A DNA stretch of 64,000 nucleotides from Megascapheus bottae (Eukaryota; Chordata; Mammalia; Rodentia; Geomyidae), in assembly GCA_024803745.1 (NCBI GenBank), contig JANJXV010000159.1:1796498-1860497 (forward strand), read 5' to 3'. Of the stretch, positions 8,600 to 20,840 are shown piece after piece. Each line of letters begins with the position of its first letter. Position 1 is the stretch's first letter. The notes below the pieces were generated by a model. It made no database searches, was not told the origin of the DNA, and saw only the letters and a program-made list of their open reading frames with translations. The translations under genes were made by a program, and so were the position numbers.

Positions 8600-11500
8600 T
8601 TTGTGAAGTCATAGAATGGAGGTGTGTGAAGTCAGAGAATGGATGTTTCTGAAGTAAGAATGAATGTGTGTGAAGTCATAGAATGGAGGTGTGAAGTCAA
8701 ATTGGAGGTGTGTGAACTCATAGAATGGAGGTGTGTGTACTCATAGAATGGAGTGTGTGAAGTCACAGAATGGAGGTGTGTGAAGTCACAGAATGGAGGT
8801 GTGTGAAGTCAGAATGAAGGTGTGTGAAGTCACAGAATGGAGGTGTGTGAAGTCACAGAATGGAGGTGTGTGAAGTAAGAATGAAGGTGTTTGAAGTCAT
8901 AGAGTGGAGGTATGTGAAGTCACAGAATGGAGGTGTGTGAAGTCAGAATGGAGGTGAGTGAAGTCATAGAATGGAGGTGTGTGAAGTCATAAAATGGAGG
9001 TGTGTGAACTCATAGAATGGAGGTGTGTGAAGTCAAAATGGAGTTGTGTGAAGTCATAGAATGATGTTTTTTGATATCATCGAATGGAAGTGTGTGAAGT
9101 CATAGAATGGAGGTGGGTGAAGTCAGATTGGAGGTATGTGAAATCACAGAATGGAGGTGTGTGAAGTCACAGAATGGAGGTGTGTAAACTCAGAATGTAG
9201 GTGTGTGAAGCCACAGAATGGAGGTGTGTGAAGTCATAGAATGGAAGTGTGTGAAATCATAGAACGGAGGTGTGTGAAGTCACAGAATTGAGGTGTGTGA
9301 AGTCAGAATGGAGGTGTGTGAAGTCAGAATGGAGGTGAGTGAAGTCATAGAATGGAGGTGTGTGATGTCATAGAATAGAGGTCTGTGAACTCAGAATGGA
9401 GGTTTGTGAAGTCATAGAATGGAGGTGTGTGAACTCAGAATGGAGGTGTGTGAAGTCACAGAATGGAGGTGTGTGAAGTCAGAGAATGGATGATTCTGAA
9501 GTAAGAATGAAGGTGTGTGAAGTCATATAATGGAGATGTGTGAAGTCAAATTGGAGGTGTGTGAACTCATAGAATGGAGGTGTGTGAACTCATAGAATGG
9601 AGGTTTGTGACATCATGGAATGGCGGTGTGTGAAGTCAAAGAATGGAGGTGTGTGAAGTGAAACAATAGAGGTGTGTGAAGTCACAGAATGGAGGTGTGT
9701 GAAGTCACAGATTGGAATTGTGTGAAGGCAAAACGGAGACGTGTGAAGTCACAGAATGGAGGTGTGTTAAGTCACAGAATGGAGGTGTGTGAAGTCAAAA
9801 AGGTGGTGTGTGAAGTCACAGAATGGATGTGTGTGAATTCATAGAATGGAGCTGTGTGAAGTCAGAATGGAGGTGTGTGAAGTCAGAATGGAGGGGTGTG
9901 AAGTCAGATTGGAAGTGTGTGAAGTCACAGAATGGAGGTGTGTCAAGTCACAGAATTGAGGTGTGTGAAGTCAGAGAATGGAGGTGTGTGAAGTCAGAAT
10001 GAAGGTGTGTGAAGTCACAGAAAGGAGGTGTGTGAAGTCACAGAATGGATGTTTGTGCAGTAAGAATGAAGGTGTTTGAAGTCATAGAATGGAGGTGTGT
10101 GAAGGCACAGAATGGAGGTGTGTGAAGTCATAGAATGGAGGTGTGTGAGGTCATAGAATTGAGGTGTGTGAAGTCATAGAATGGAGGTGTGTGAAGTCAC
10201 AGAATGGAGGTGTGTGAAGTCAGAATGGAGGTGTGTGAAGTCATAGATTGAGGTGGGTGAAGTCATAGATAGGAGTTGTGGGAAGTCATAGAATGGAGGA
10301 GTGTGAAGTCATAGAGTGGAGGTGAGTGAAGTCACAGATTCGAGGTCTGTTATGTCATAGAATGGAGGTGTGTGAAGTAAGAATGGAGGTGTGTGAAATC
10401 ATAGAATGGAGATGTGTGAACACATAGAATGGAGTTGTGTGACGTCACAATGGAAGAGTGTGAAGTCATAAAATGAAGGTGTGTGCAGTCAGAATGGAGG
10501 TATGTGAAGTCACAGAATGGAGGTGTGTGAACTCAGAATGGAGGTGTGTGAAGACATAGATGGAGGTGTGTGAAGTCATAGTATGGAGGTGTGTGAAATC
10601 ACAAAATGGAGTTTTGTGAAGTCACAGAATGGAGCTGTGTGAAGTCAGAACGGAGGTGTGTGAAGTCATAGAATGGAGGTGTGTGAAGTCAGAATGGAGG
10701 TGGGTGAACTCATAGAATGGAGGTGTGTGAAGTCATAGAATGGAGGAGTGTGAAGTCAGAATGGAGGTGTGTGAAGTCACAGAATTGAGGTGTGTGAAGT
10801 CACAGAATGGAGGTGTGTGAAGTCAGAATGAAGGTGTGTGAAATCACAGAATGGAGGTGTGTGAAGTCACAGAATGGATGTTTGTGAAGTAAGAATGAAG
10901 GTGTTTGAAATCATAGAGTGGAGGTGTGTGAAGTCACAGAATGGAGGTGTGTGAAGTCATAGAATGGAGGTGTGTGAAGTCATAGAATTGAAGTGTGTGA
11001 AGTCATAGAATGGAGGTGTGTGAAGTCATAAAATGGCGGTGTGTGAACTCATAGAATGGAGGTGTGTGAAGTTAAAATGGAGTTGTGTGAAGGCATAGAA
11101 TGGTGGTTTTGATGTCAACGAATGGAGGTGTGTGAAGTCACAGAATGGAGGTGTGTGAACTCAGAATAGAGGTGTGTGAAGTCACAGAATGGAGGTTTGT
11201 GAAGTCATAGAATGGAGGTGTGTGAAGTCAGAGAATGGATGTTTCTGAAGTAAGAAGGAATGTGTGTGAAGTCATAGAATGGAGGTGTGTGAAGTCAAAT
11301 TGGATGTGTGTGAACTCATAGAATGGAGGTGTGTGAACTCATAGAATGGAGGTGAGTGAAGTCATGGAATGGAGGTGTGTGAAGTCAAAAAATGGAGGTG
11401 TGTGAAGTGAAACAATAGAGGTGTGTGAAGTCACAGAATGGAGGTGTGTGAAGTCACAGAATGGAAGTGTGTGAAGTCAAAACGGAGGTGTGTGAAGTCA

Positions 11501-11832
11501 CAGAATGGAGGTGTGTGAAGTCACAGAATGGAGGGGTGTGAAGTCAAAAAGTTGGTGTGTGAAGTCACAGAATGGAGGTGTGTGAAGTCATAGAATGGAG
11601 GTGTGTGAAGTCACAGAATGGAGGTGTGTGAAGTCAGAATGAAGGTGTGTGAAGTCACAGAATGGAGGTGTGTGAAGTCACAGAATGGATGTTTGTTAGG
11701 TAAGAATGAAGGTGTTTGAAGTCATACAGTGGAGGTGTGTGAAGTCACAGATTGGAGGTGTGTGAAGTCATAGAATGGAGGTCTGTGAAGTCATAGAATT
11801 GAGGTGTGTGACGTCATAGAATGGAGGTGTGT
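8471..11832. repeat. 3.36-kb higher-order tandem, first copy
   Basis: Matches 11,833 to about 15,175. The offset is 3,362 at the left end and 3,364 after a 2-bp deletion near 8,693 (GGTGTGAAGTCAA). Anchors are the rare GTGTGTGTAC (8,731/12,095) and ATGATGTTTTTTGATATC (9,061/12,425). Most units are identical between copies. Confidence 0.8.
10440..10447. promoter_or_regulatory. Full CRE palindrome TGACGTCA in a variant monomer
   Basis: One A-to-C change turns the monomer's TGAAGTCA into the palindromic cAMP-response element TGACGTCA. The same variant is spread by block duplication, for example at 11,809, 13,783, 15,152, 26,815, 28,677, 29,832, 29,993 and 41,308. These are among the few CpGs in the satellite. 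A match to a known site; function is not shown. Confidence 0.35.
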
Positions 11833-14800
11833 GAAGTCAGAATGAAGGTGTGTGAAGTCACAGAATGGAGGTGTGTGAAGTCACAGAATGGAGGTGTGTG
11901 AAGTAAGAATGAAGGTGTTTGAAGTCATAGAGTGGAGGTGTGTGAAGTCACAGAATGGAGGTTTGTGAAGTCATAGAATGGAGGTGTGTGAAGTCAGAGA
12001 ATGGATGTTTCTGAAGTAAGAATGAATGTGTGTGAAGTCATAGAATGGAGGTGTGTGAAGTCAAATTGGAGGTGTGTGAACTCATAGAATGGAGGTGTGT
12101 GTACTCATAGAATGGAGTGTGTGAAGTCACAGAATGGAGGTGTGTGAAGTCACAGAATGGAGGTGTGTGAAGTCAGAATGAAGGTGTGTGAAGTCACAGA
12201 ATGGAGGTGTGTGAAGTCACAGAATGGAGGTGTGTGAAGTAAGAATGAAGGTGTTTGAAGTCATAGAGTGGAGGTGTGTGAAGTCACAGAATGGAGGTGT
12301 GTGAAGTCAGAATGGAGGTGAGTGAAGTCATAGAATGGAGGTGTGTGAAGTCATAAAATGGAGGTGTGTGAACTCATAGAATGGAGGTGTGTGAAGTCAA
12401 AATGGAGTTGTGTGAAGTCATAGAATGATGTTTTTTGATATCATCGAATGGAAGTGTCTGAAGTCATAGAATGGAGGTGGGTGAAGTCAGATTGGAGGTA
12501 TGTGAAATCAAAGAATGGAGGTGTGTGAAATCACAGAATGGAGGTGTGTAAACTCAGACTGTAGGTGTGTGAAGCCACAGAATGGAGGTGTGTGAAGTCA
12601 TAGAATGGAAGTGTGTGAAATCATAGAACGGAGGTGTGTGAAGTCACAGAATTGAGGTGTGTGAAGTCAGAATGGAGGTGTGTGAAGTCAGAATGGAGGT
12701 GAGTGAAGTCATAGAATGGAGGTGTGTGATGTCATAGAATAGAGGTCTGTGAACTCAGAATGGAGGTTTGTGAAGTCATAGAATGGAGGTGTGTGAACTC
12801 AGAATGGAGGTGTGTGAAGTCACAGAATGGAGGTGTGTGAAGTCAGAGAATGGATGATTCTGAAGTAAGAATGAAGGTGTGTGAAGTCATATAATGGAGA
12901 TGTGTGAAGTCAAATTGGAGGTGTGTGAACTCATAGAATGGAGGTGTGTGAACTCATAGAATGGAGGTTTGTGACATCATGGAATGGCGGTGTGTGAAGT
13001 CAAAGAATGGAGGTGTGTGAAGTGAAACAATAGAGGTGTGTGAAGTCACAGAATGGAGGTATGTGAAGTCACAGATTGGAATTGTGTGAAGGCAAAACGG
13101 AGACGTGTGAAGTCACAGAATGGAGGTGTGTTAAGTCACAGAATGGAGGTGTGTGAAGTCAAAAAGGTGGTGTGTGAAGTCACAGAATGGATGTGTGTGA
13201 ATTCATAGAATGGAGCTGTATGAAGTCAGAATGGAGGTGTGTGAAGTCAGAATGGAGGGGTGTGAAGTCAGATTGGAGGTGTGTGAAGTCACAGAATGGA
13301 GGTGTGTCAAGTCACAGAATTGAGGTGTGTGAAGTCAGAGAATGGAGGTGTGTGAAGTCAGAATGAAGGTGTGTGAAGTCACAGAAAGGAGGTGTGTGAA
13401 GTCACAGAATGGATGTTTGTGCAGTAAGAATGAAGGTGTTTGAAGTCATAGAATGGAGGTGTGTGAAGTCACAGAATGGAGGTGTGTGAAGTCATAGAAT
13501 GGAGGTGTGTGAGGTCATAGAATTGAGGTGTGTGAAGTCATAGAATGGAGGTGTGTGAAGTCACAGAATGGAGGTGTGTGAAGTCAGAATGGTGGTGTGT
13601 GAAGTCATAGATTGAGGTGGGTGATGTCATAGATAGGAGTTGTGGGAAGTCATAGAATGGAGGAGTGTGAAGTCATAGAGTGGAGGTGAGTGAAGTCACA
13701 GATTCGAGGTCTGTTATGTCATAGAATGGAGGTGTGTGAAATCATAGAATGGAGATGTGTGAACACATAGAATGGAGTTGTGTGACGTCACAATGGAAGA
13801 GTGTGAAGTCATAAAATGAAGGTGTGTGAAGTCAGAATGGAGGTATGTGAAGTCACAGAATGGAGGTGTGTGAACTCAGAATGGAGGTGTGTGAAGACAT
13901 AGATGGAGGTGTGTGAAGTCATAGTATGGAGGTGTGTGAAATCACAAAATGGAGTTTTGTGAAGTCACAGAATGGAGCTGTGTGAAGTCAGAACGGAGGT
14001 GTGTGAAGTCATAGAATGGAGGTGTGTGAAGTCAGAATGGAGGTGGGTGAACTCATAGAATGGAGGTGTGTGAAGTCATAGAATGGAGGAGTGTGAAGTC
14101 AGAATGGAGGTGTGTGAAGTCACAGAATTGAGGTGTGTGAAGTCACAGAATGGAGGTGTGTGAAGTCAGAATGAAGGTGTGTGAAATCACAGAATGGAGG
14201 TGTGTGAAGTCACAGAATGGATGTTTGTGAAGTAAGAATGAAGGTGTTTGAAGTCATAGAGTGGAGGTGTGTGAAGTCACAGAATGGAGGTGTGTGAAGT
14301 CATAGAATGGAGGTGTGTGAAGTCATAGAATTGAAGTGTGTGAAGTCATAGAATGGAGGTGGGTGAAGTCATAAAATGGCGGTGTGTGAACTCATAGAAT
14401 GGAGGTGTGTGAAGTTAAAATGGAGTTGTGTGAAGGCATAGAATGGTGGTTTTGATGTCAACGAATGGAGGTGTGTGAAGTCACAGAATGGAGGTGTGTG
14501 AACTCAGAATAGAGGTGTGTGAAGTCACAGAATGGAGGTTTGTGAAGTCATAGAATGGAGGTGTGTGAAGTCAGAGAATGGATGTTTCTGAAGTAAGAAG
14601 GAATGTGTGTGAAGTCATAGAATGGAGGTGTGTGAAGTCAAATTGGATGTGTGTGAACTCATAGAATGGAGGTTTGTGAACTCATAGAACGGAGGTGAGT
14701 GAAGTCATGGAATGGAGGTGTGTGAAGTCAAAAAATGGAGGTGTGTGAAGTGAAACAATAGAGGTGTGTGAAGTCACAGAATGGAGGTGTGTGAAGTCAC

Positions 14801-15175
14801 AGAATGGAAGTGTGTGAAGTCAAAACGGAGGTGTGGGAAGTCACAGAATGGAGGTGTGTGAAGTCACAGAATGGAGGTGTGTGAAGTCAAAAAGTTGGTG
14901 TGTGAAGTCACAGAATGGAGGTGTGTGAAGTCATAGAATGGAGGTGTGTGAAGTCACAGAATGGAGGTGTGTGAAGTCAGAATGAAGGTGTGTGAAGTCA
15001 CAGAATGGAGGTGTGTGAAGTCACAGAATGGATGTTTGTGAGGTAAGAATGAAGGTGTTTGAAGTCATAGAGTGGAGGTGTGTGAAGTCACAGAATGGAG
15101 GTGTGTGAAGTCATAGAATGGAGGTCTGTGAAGTCATAGAATTGAGGTGTGTGACGTCATAGAATGGAGGTGTGT
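11833..15175. repeat. 3.36-kb higher-order tandem, second copy
   Basis: Partner of 8,471-11,832. It lacks one 21-bp unit near 13,740 that the first copy has near 10,375, so the offset drops to 3,343 by about 15,150 (GACGTCAT unit at 11,810/15,153). Confidence 0.8.
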
Positions 15176-16199
15176 GAAGTCATAAAATTGAGGTGTGTGA
15201 ACTCATAGAATGGAGGTGTGTGAAGTCAAAACTGAGTTGTGTAAAGTCATAGAATGGTGTTTTTTGATGTCAACCAATGGAGGTGTGTGAAGTCATAGAA
15301 TGGAGGCGTGTGAAGTCAGATTGGAGGTGTGTGAAATCACAGAATGGAGGTGTGTGAAGTCACAGAATGGAGTTGTGTGAACTCAGAATGTAGGTGTGTG
15401 AAGCCACAGAATGGAGGTGTGTGAAGTCATAGAATGGAAGTGTGTGAAATCACAGAATGGAGGTGTGTGAAGTCACAGACTTAAGGTGTGTGAAGTCAGA
15501 ATGCAGGTGTGTGAAGTCAGAATGGAGGTGAGTGAAGTCATAGAATGGAGGTGTGTGAAGTCATAGAATGGAGGTCTGTGAACTCAGAATGGAGGTTTGT
15601 GAAGTCATAGAATGGAGGTGTGTGAAATCACAGAATGGAGGTGTGTGAAGTCATAGAATGGAAGTGTGTGAAGTCATAAAATGGAGGTGTGTGAATTCAT
15701 AGAATGGAGGTGTGTGAAGTCACACTGGAGTTGTGTGAAGTCATAGAATGGTTGTTTTTGATGTCAACGAATGGAGGTGTGTGAAGTCACAGAATGGAGG
15801 TGTGAGAAGTCACAGAATCGAGGTGTGTGAAGTCATAAAATGAAGTTGTGTGAAGTCAGAATGGAGGTGTGTGAAGTCACAGAATGGAGGTGTGTGAACT
15901 CAGAATGGAGGTGTGTGAAGTCATAGATGGAGGTGTGTGAAGTCATAGTATGGAGGTGTGTGAAATCACAGAATGGATTTTTGTGAAGTCACAGAATGGA
16001 GCTGTGTGAAGTCAGAAGGGAGGTGTGTGAAGTCATAGAATGGAGGTGTGTGAAGTCAGAATGGAGGTGTGTGAACTCATAGAATGGAGGTGTGTGAAGT
16101 CACAATGGAGGTGTGTGAAGTCATAGAATGGAGGTGTGTGAAGTCACAGAATGGAGGTGTGTGAATTCATAGAATGGAGGTGTGTGAAGTCATAGAATG

Positions 16200-18700
16200 G
16201 AGGTGTGTGAAGTCATAGAATGGAGGTGTGTAAATTCATAGAATGGAGGTGTGTGAAGTCCAAGAATGGAGGTGTGTGAAGTCAAAGAATGGAGGTGTGT
16301 GAAGTCACAGAATGGAGGTTGCCGGGGCCAACCGGCGGCAAACCAGGGTTCGCAGATTGGGGTTCCTGAAATCGGGGGCAAGGACTAGCAAGAAATAGAA
16401 GAGAGACAGACACAGCGGGTCCGGGATGTCCGCAGTCCAGGTAAAGATTGCCGAGACTGCTGGTTTATTTTCCACTCCCCCTTCTTCCCTCCTCCTGACC
16501 CAGGGAACCTCCAGGTGTTACATTCATATGGTAATTCTCAGGTCATTTGCATAGAATAGGGCCAGAAAGCAATAAGACAATAAAGCCATCGTCTGATGCA
16601 AGCCAAGGTACAGTTTGATTCCACTCTGGCTCACAACAGGAGGTGTGTGAAGTCACAGAATTGAAGTGTGTGAAGTCAAAATGGAGGTGTGTGAAGTCAC
16701 AGAATGGAAGTCTGTGAAGACACAGAATAGAGGTGTGTGAAGTCAGAATGGAGGTGTGTGAAGTCAGAATGGAGGTGTGTGAAATCATAGAATGGAGGTG
16801 TGTGAAGCCACAACGCAGGTTTCTGAACTCATGGAATGAAGGTGTGTGAAGTAAAATTGCAGGTGTGTGAAGTCATAGAATGGAGGTGTGTGAAGTCATA
16901 GAATGGAGGTGTGTGAAGTCACAGAATGGAGGTGTGTGAAGTCATAGAATGGAGGTGTGTGAAGTCACAGAATGGAGGTGTGTGAAGTCATAGAATGGAG
17001 GTGTGTGAAGTCATAGAATGGAGGTGTGTGAAGTAATAGAATGGAGGACTGTGAACTCAGAATTGAGGTTTGTGAAGTCATAGAATGGAGGTGTGTGAAG
17101 TCACAGAATGGAGGTGTGTGAAGACATAGAATGGAGGTGTGTGAAGTCATAAAATGGAGGTGTGTGAATTCATAGAATGGAGGTGTGTGAAGTCACAATG
17201 GAGTTGTGTGAAGTCATAGAATGGTTGTTTTTGATGTCAACGAATGGAGGTGTGTGAAGTCATAGAATGGAGGTGTGTGAAGTCAGATTGGAGGTGTGTG
17301 AAATCACAGAATGGAGGTGTGTCAACTCAGAAATGAGGTGTGTGAAGTCGTAGAATGGAGGTGTGTGAAGTCATAGAATGGAGGTGTGTGAAATCATAAA
17401 ATGGAAGTGTGTGATGTCAAAGAATTGAGGTGTGTGAAGTCAGAATGGAGGTGTGTGAAGTCAAAATGGAGGTGTGTGAAGTCATAGAATGGAAGTGTGT
17501 GAAGTCATAGAATGGAGGTCTGTGAACTCAGAATGGAGGTGTGTGAAGTCACAGAATGGAGGTGTGTGAACTCAGAATGGAGGTGTGTGAAGTCACAGAA
17601 TGGAGGTTTGTGAAGTCATAGAATGGAGGTGTGTGAAGTCAGAGAATGGATGTTTCTGAAGTAAGAATTGAGGTGTGTGAACTCATAGAATGGAGGTGTG
17701 TGAAGTCAAATTGGAGGTGTGTGAAGTCAAATTGGAGGTGTGTGAAGTGAAACAATAGAGGTGTGTGAAGTCACAGAATGGAGGTGTGTGAAGTCACAGA
17801 ATGGAAGTGTGTGAAGTCAAAACGGAGGTGTGTGAAGTCACAGAATGGAGGTGTGTGAAGTCATAATGGAGGTGTGTGAAATCACAGAATGGAGGTGTGT
17901 GAATTCATAGAACGGAGGTGTGTGAAGTCATAGGATCGAGGTGTGTGAAGTCACAGAGTGGAGGTGTGTGAAGTCACAGAATGGAGGTGTGTGAAGTCAC
18001 AGAATGGAGGTGTGTGAACTCAGAATGGAGGTGTGTGAAGCCACAGAATGGAGGTGTGTGAAGTCATAGAATGGAAGTGTGTGAAGTCATAGAATGGAGG
18101 TGTGTGAAGTCATAAAATGGAGGTGTGTGAACTCATAGAATGGAGGTGTGTGAAGTCAAAATGGAGTTGTGTGAAGTCATAGAATGGTGTTTTTTGATGT
18201 CAACGAATGGAGGTGTGTGAAGTCATAGAATGGAGGCGTGTGAAGTCAGATTGGAGGTGTGTGAAATCACAGAATGGAGGTGTGTGAAGTCACAGAATGG
18301 AGTTGTGTGAACTCAGAATGTAGGTGTGTGAAGCCACAGAATGTAGGTGTGTGAAGTCATAGAATGGAAGTGTGTGAAATCATAGAATGGATGTGTGTGA
18401 AGTCACAGATTACGGTGTGTGAAGTCAGAATGGAGGTGTGTGAAGTCAGAATGGAGGTGAGTGAAGTCATAGAATGGAGGTGTGTGAAGTCATAGAATGG
18501 AGGTCTGTGAACTCAGAATGGAGGTTTGTGAAGTCATAGAATTGAGGTGTGTGAACTCAGAATGGAGGTGTGTGAAGTCAAAGAATAGAGGTTTGTAAAA
18601 TCACAGAATGGAGGTGTGTTAATTCATTGAATGGAGGTGTGTGAAGTCATAGGATCGAGGTGTGTGAAGTCACAGAATGGAGGTGTGTGCAGTCACAGAA
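16200..18700. repeat. Block repeated at about 34.4-36.9 kb (offset 18.19 kb)
   Basis: LTR copies 4 and 9 are 18,192 bp apart and the marker unit at 18,186 recurs at 36,380 (offset 18,194). Unit order and private variants agree through the intervening monomers, with small indels. Block ends are approximate. Confidence 0.7.
16320..16638 (-). mobile_element. Solo LTR, copy 4
   Basis: 319 bp, close to the majority LTR sequence. It shares GACTGCTGG (for GACTGCCGG) with copy 6 only, indicating a common parent block; left flanks of copies 4 and 6 are also near-identical over several hundred bases. GGAGGT duplications are intact. Confidence 0.85.
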
Positions 18701-20840
18701 TGGAGGAGTGTGAAGTCATAGAATGGAGGTGTGTGAATTCAGGATGTAGGTGTGTGAAGCCACAGAATGGAGGTGTGTGAAGTTATAGAATGAAAGTGTG
18801 TGAAGTCATAGAAAGGAGGTGTGTGAACACAGAATGGAGGTGTGTGAAGTCACAGAATGGAGGTTTGTGAAGTCATAGAATGGAGGTGTGTGAAGTAAGA
18901 GAATGGATGTTTCTGAAGTAAGAATGAAGGTGTGTGAAGTCATAGAATGGAGATGTGTGAAGTCAAATTGGACGTGTGTGAACTCATAGAATGGAGGTTT
19001 GTGAGGTCATGGAATGGCGGTGTTTGAAGTCAAAGATTGGAGGTGTGTAAAGTGAAACAATAGAGGTGTGTGAAGTCACAGAATGGAGGTGTGTGAAGTC
19101 ACAGATTGGAAGTGTGTGAAGTCAAAACGGAGGTGGGTGAAGTCACAGAATGGAGGTGTGTGAAGTCATAGATTGGAAGTGTGTGAAGTCAAAACGGAGG
19201 TGTGTGAAGTCACTGAATGGAGGTGTGTGAAGTCAGAGAATGGAGGTGTGTGAAGTCAAAAAGGTGGTGTGTGAAGTCACAGAATGGATGTGTGTGAATT
19301 CATAGAATGGAGCTGTGTGAATTCAGAATGGAGGTGTGTGAAGTCAGAATGGAGGGGTGTGTAGTCAGAATGGAGGTGTGTGAATTCACAGAATGGAGGT
19401 GTGTAAGTCATAGAATGGAGGTGTGTGAAATCATAAAATGAAGGTGTGTGAAGTCAGAGTGGAGGTGTGTCACGTCACAGAATTGAGGTGTGTGAAGTCA
19501 GAGAATGGAGGTGTGTGAAGTCAGAATGAAGGTGTGTGAAGTCACAGAAAGGAGGTGTGTGAAGTCAGAGAATGGATGTTTGTGAAGTAAGAATGAAGGT
19601 GTTTGAAGTCATAGAATGGAGTTGTGTGAAGTCACAGAATGGAGGTGTGTGAAGTCATAGAATGGAGGTGTGTGAAGTCATAGAATTGAGGTGTGTGAAG
19701 TCATAGAATGGAGGTGTGTGAAGTCACAGAATGGAGGTGTGTGAAGTCACAGAATGGAGGTGTGTGAAGTCAGAATGAAGGTGTGTGAAATCACAGAATG
19801 GAGGTAAGTGAAGTCAGAGAATGGATGTTTGTGAAGTAAGAATGAAGGTGTTTGAAGTCATAGAGTGGAGGTGTGTGAAGTCACAGAATGCAGGTGTGTG
19901 AAGTCATAAAATGGAGGTGTGTGAACTCATAGAATGGAGGTGTGTGAAGTTAAAATGGAGTTGTGTGAAGTCATAGAATGGTGGCTTTTTATGTCAACGA
20001 ATGGAGGTGTGTGAAGTCACAGAATGGAGGTGTGTGAACTCAGAATGGAGGTGTGTGAAGTCACAGAATGGAGGTTTGTGAAGTCATAGAATGGAAGTGT
20101 GTGAAGTCACAGAATGGAGGTGTGTGAACTCAGAATGGAGGTGTGTGAAGTCATAGATGGAGGTGTGTGAAGTCATAGTATGGAGGTGTGTGAAATCACA
20201 GAATGGAGTTTTGTGAAGTCACAGAATGCAGCTGTGTGAAGTCAGAACGGAGGTGTGTGAAGTCATAGAATGGAGGTGTGTGATGTCAGAATGGAGGTGT
20301 GTGAACTCATAGAATGGAGGTGTGTGAAGTCCCAGAATGTAGGTGTGTGAATTCATAGAGTGGAGGTGTGTGAAGTCATAGAATGCAGGTGTGTGAAGTC
20401 ATAGAATGGAGGTGTGTGAATTCATAGATTGGAGGTGTGTGAAGTCACAGAATGGAGGTTTGTGTACTCAAAATGCAGGTGTTTGAAGTCAAAGAATGGA
20501 GGTGTGTGAAGTCATAGAATGGAAGTGTGTGAAGTCATAGAATGGAGGTGTGTGAACCCAGAATGCAGGTTTGTGAAGTCACAGAATCGAGGTTTGTGAA
20601 GTCATACAATGGAGGTGTGTGAAGTCAAAGAATGGATGTTTCTAAAGTAAGAATGAAGGTGTGTGAAGTCATAGAATTGAGGTGTGTGAAGTCAAAATGG
20701 AGGTGTGTGAACTCATAGAATGGAGGTGTGTGAACTCATAGAATTGAGGTGTGTGAAATCATGGAATTGAGTTGTGTGAAGTCCAAGAATGGAGGTGTGT
20801 GAAGTAAAAGAATGGAGGTGTGTGAAGTCAGAATGGAGGT
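16639..20840. repeat. Satellite segment between LTR copies 4 and 5
   Basis: Standard right-flank signature, then monomers matching 34.8-38 kb at an offset of about 18.19 kb. Marker units occur at about 17,224, 18,186 and 19,980. From about 20,400 to 20,840 it takes on the left flank of the copy 2/3/5 class. No gene seen. Confidence 0.9.

Larger units (their letters stand above)
4024..16319. repeat. Satellite segment between LTR copies 3 and 4 (longest LTR-free stretch)
   Basis: 12.3 kb of monomers with no LTR. It contains two large tandem duplications, annotated separately: about 2.2 kb (4.49/6.70 kb) and about 3.36 kb (8.47/11.83 kb). The divergent marker unit (TTTTTGATGTCAACG or TTTTTTGATATCATCG) recurs at 5,711, 7,920, 9,061, about 11,100, 12,425, about 14,440, about 15,256 and about 15,750. 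No gene, RNA gene or other dispersed repeat was seen. Confidence 0.9.

Noticed and set aside
16345..16365. CENP-B box-like TTCG followed by GGGG in the LTR
   Set aside because: The spacing and the required A, C and final G positions of the TTCGNNNNANNCGGG core do not fit, and class B LTRs lose the TTCG altogether.
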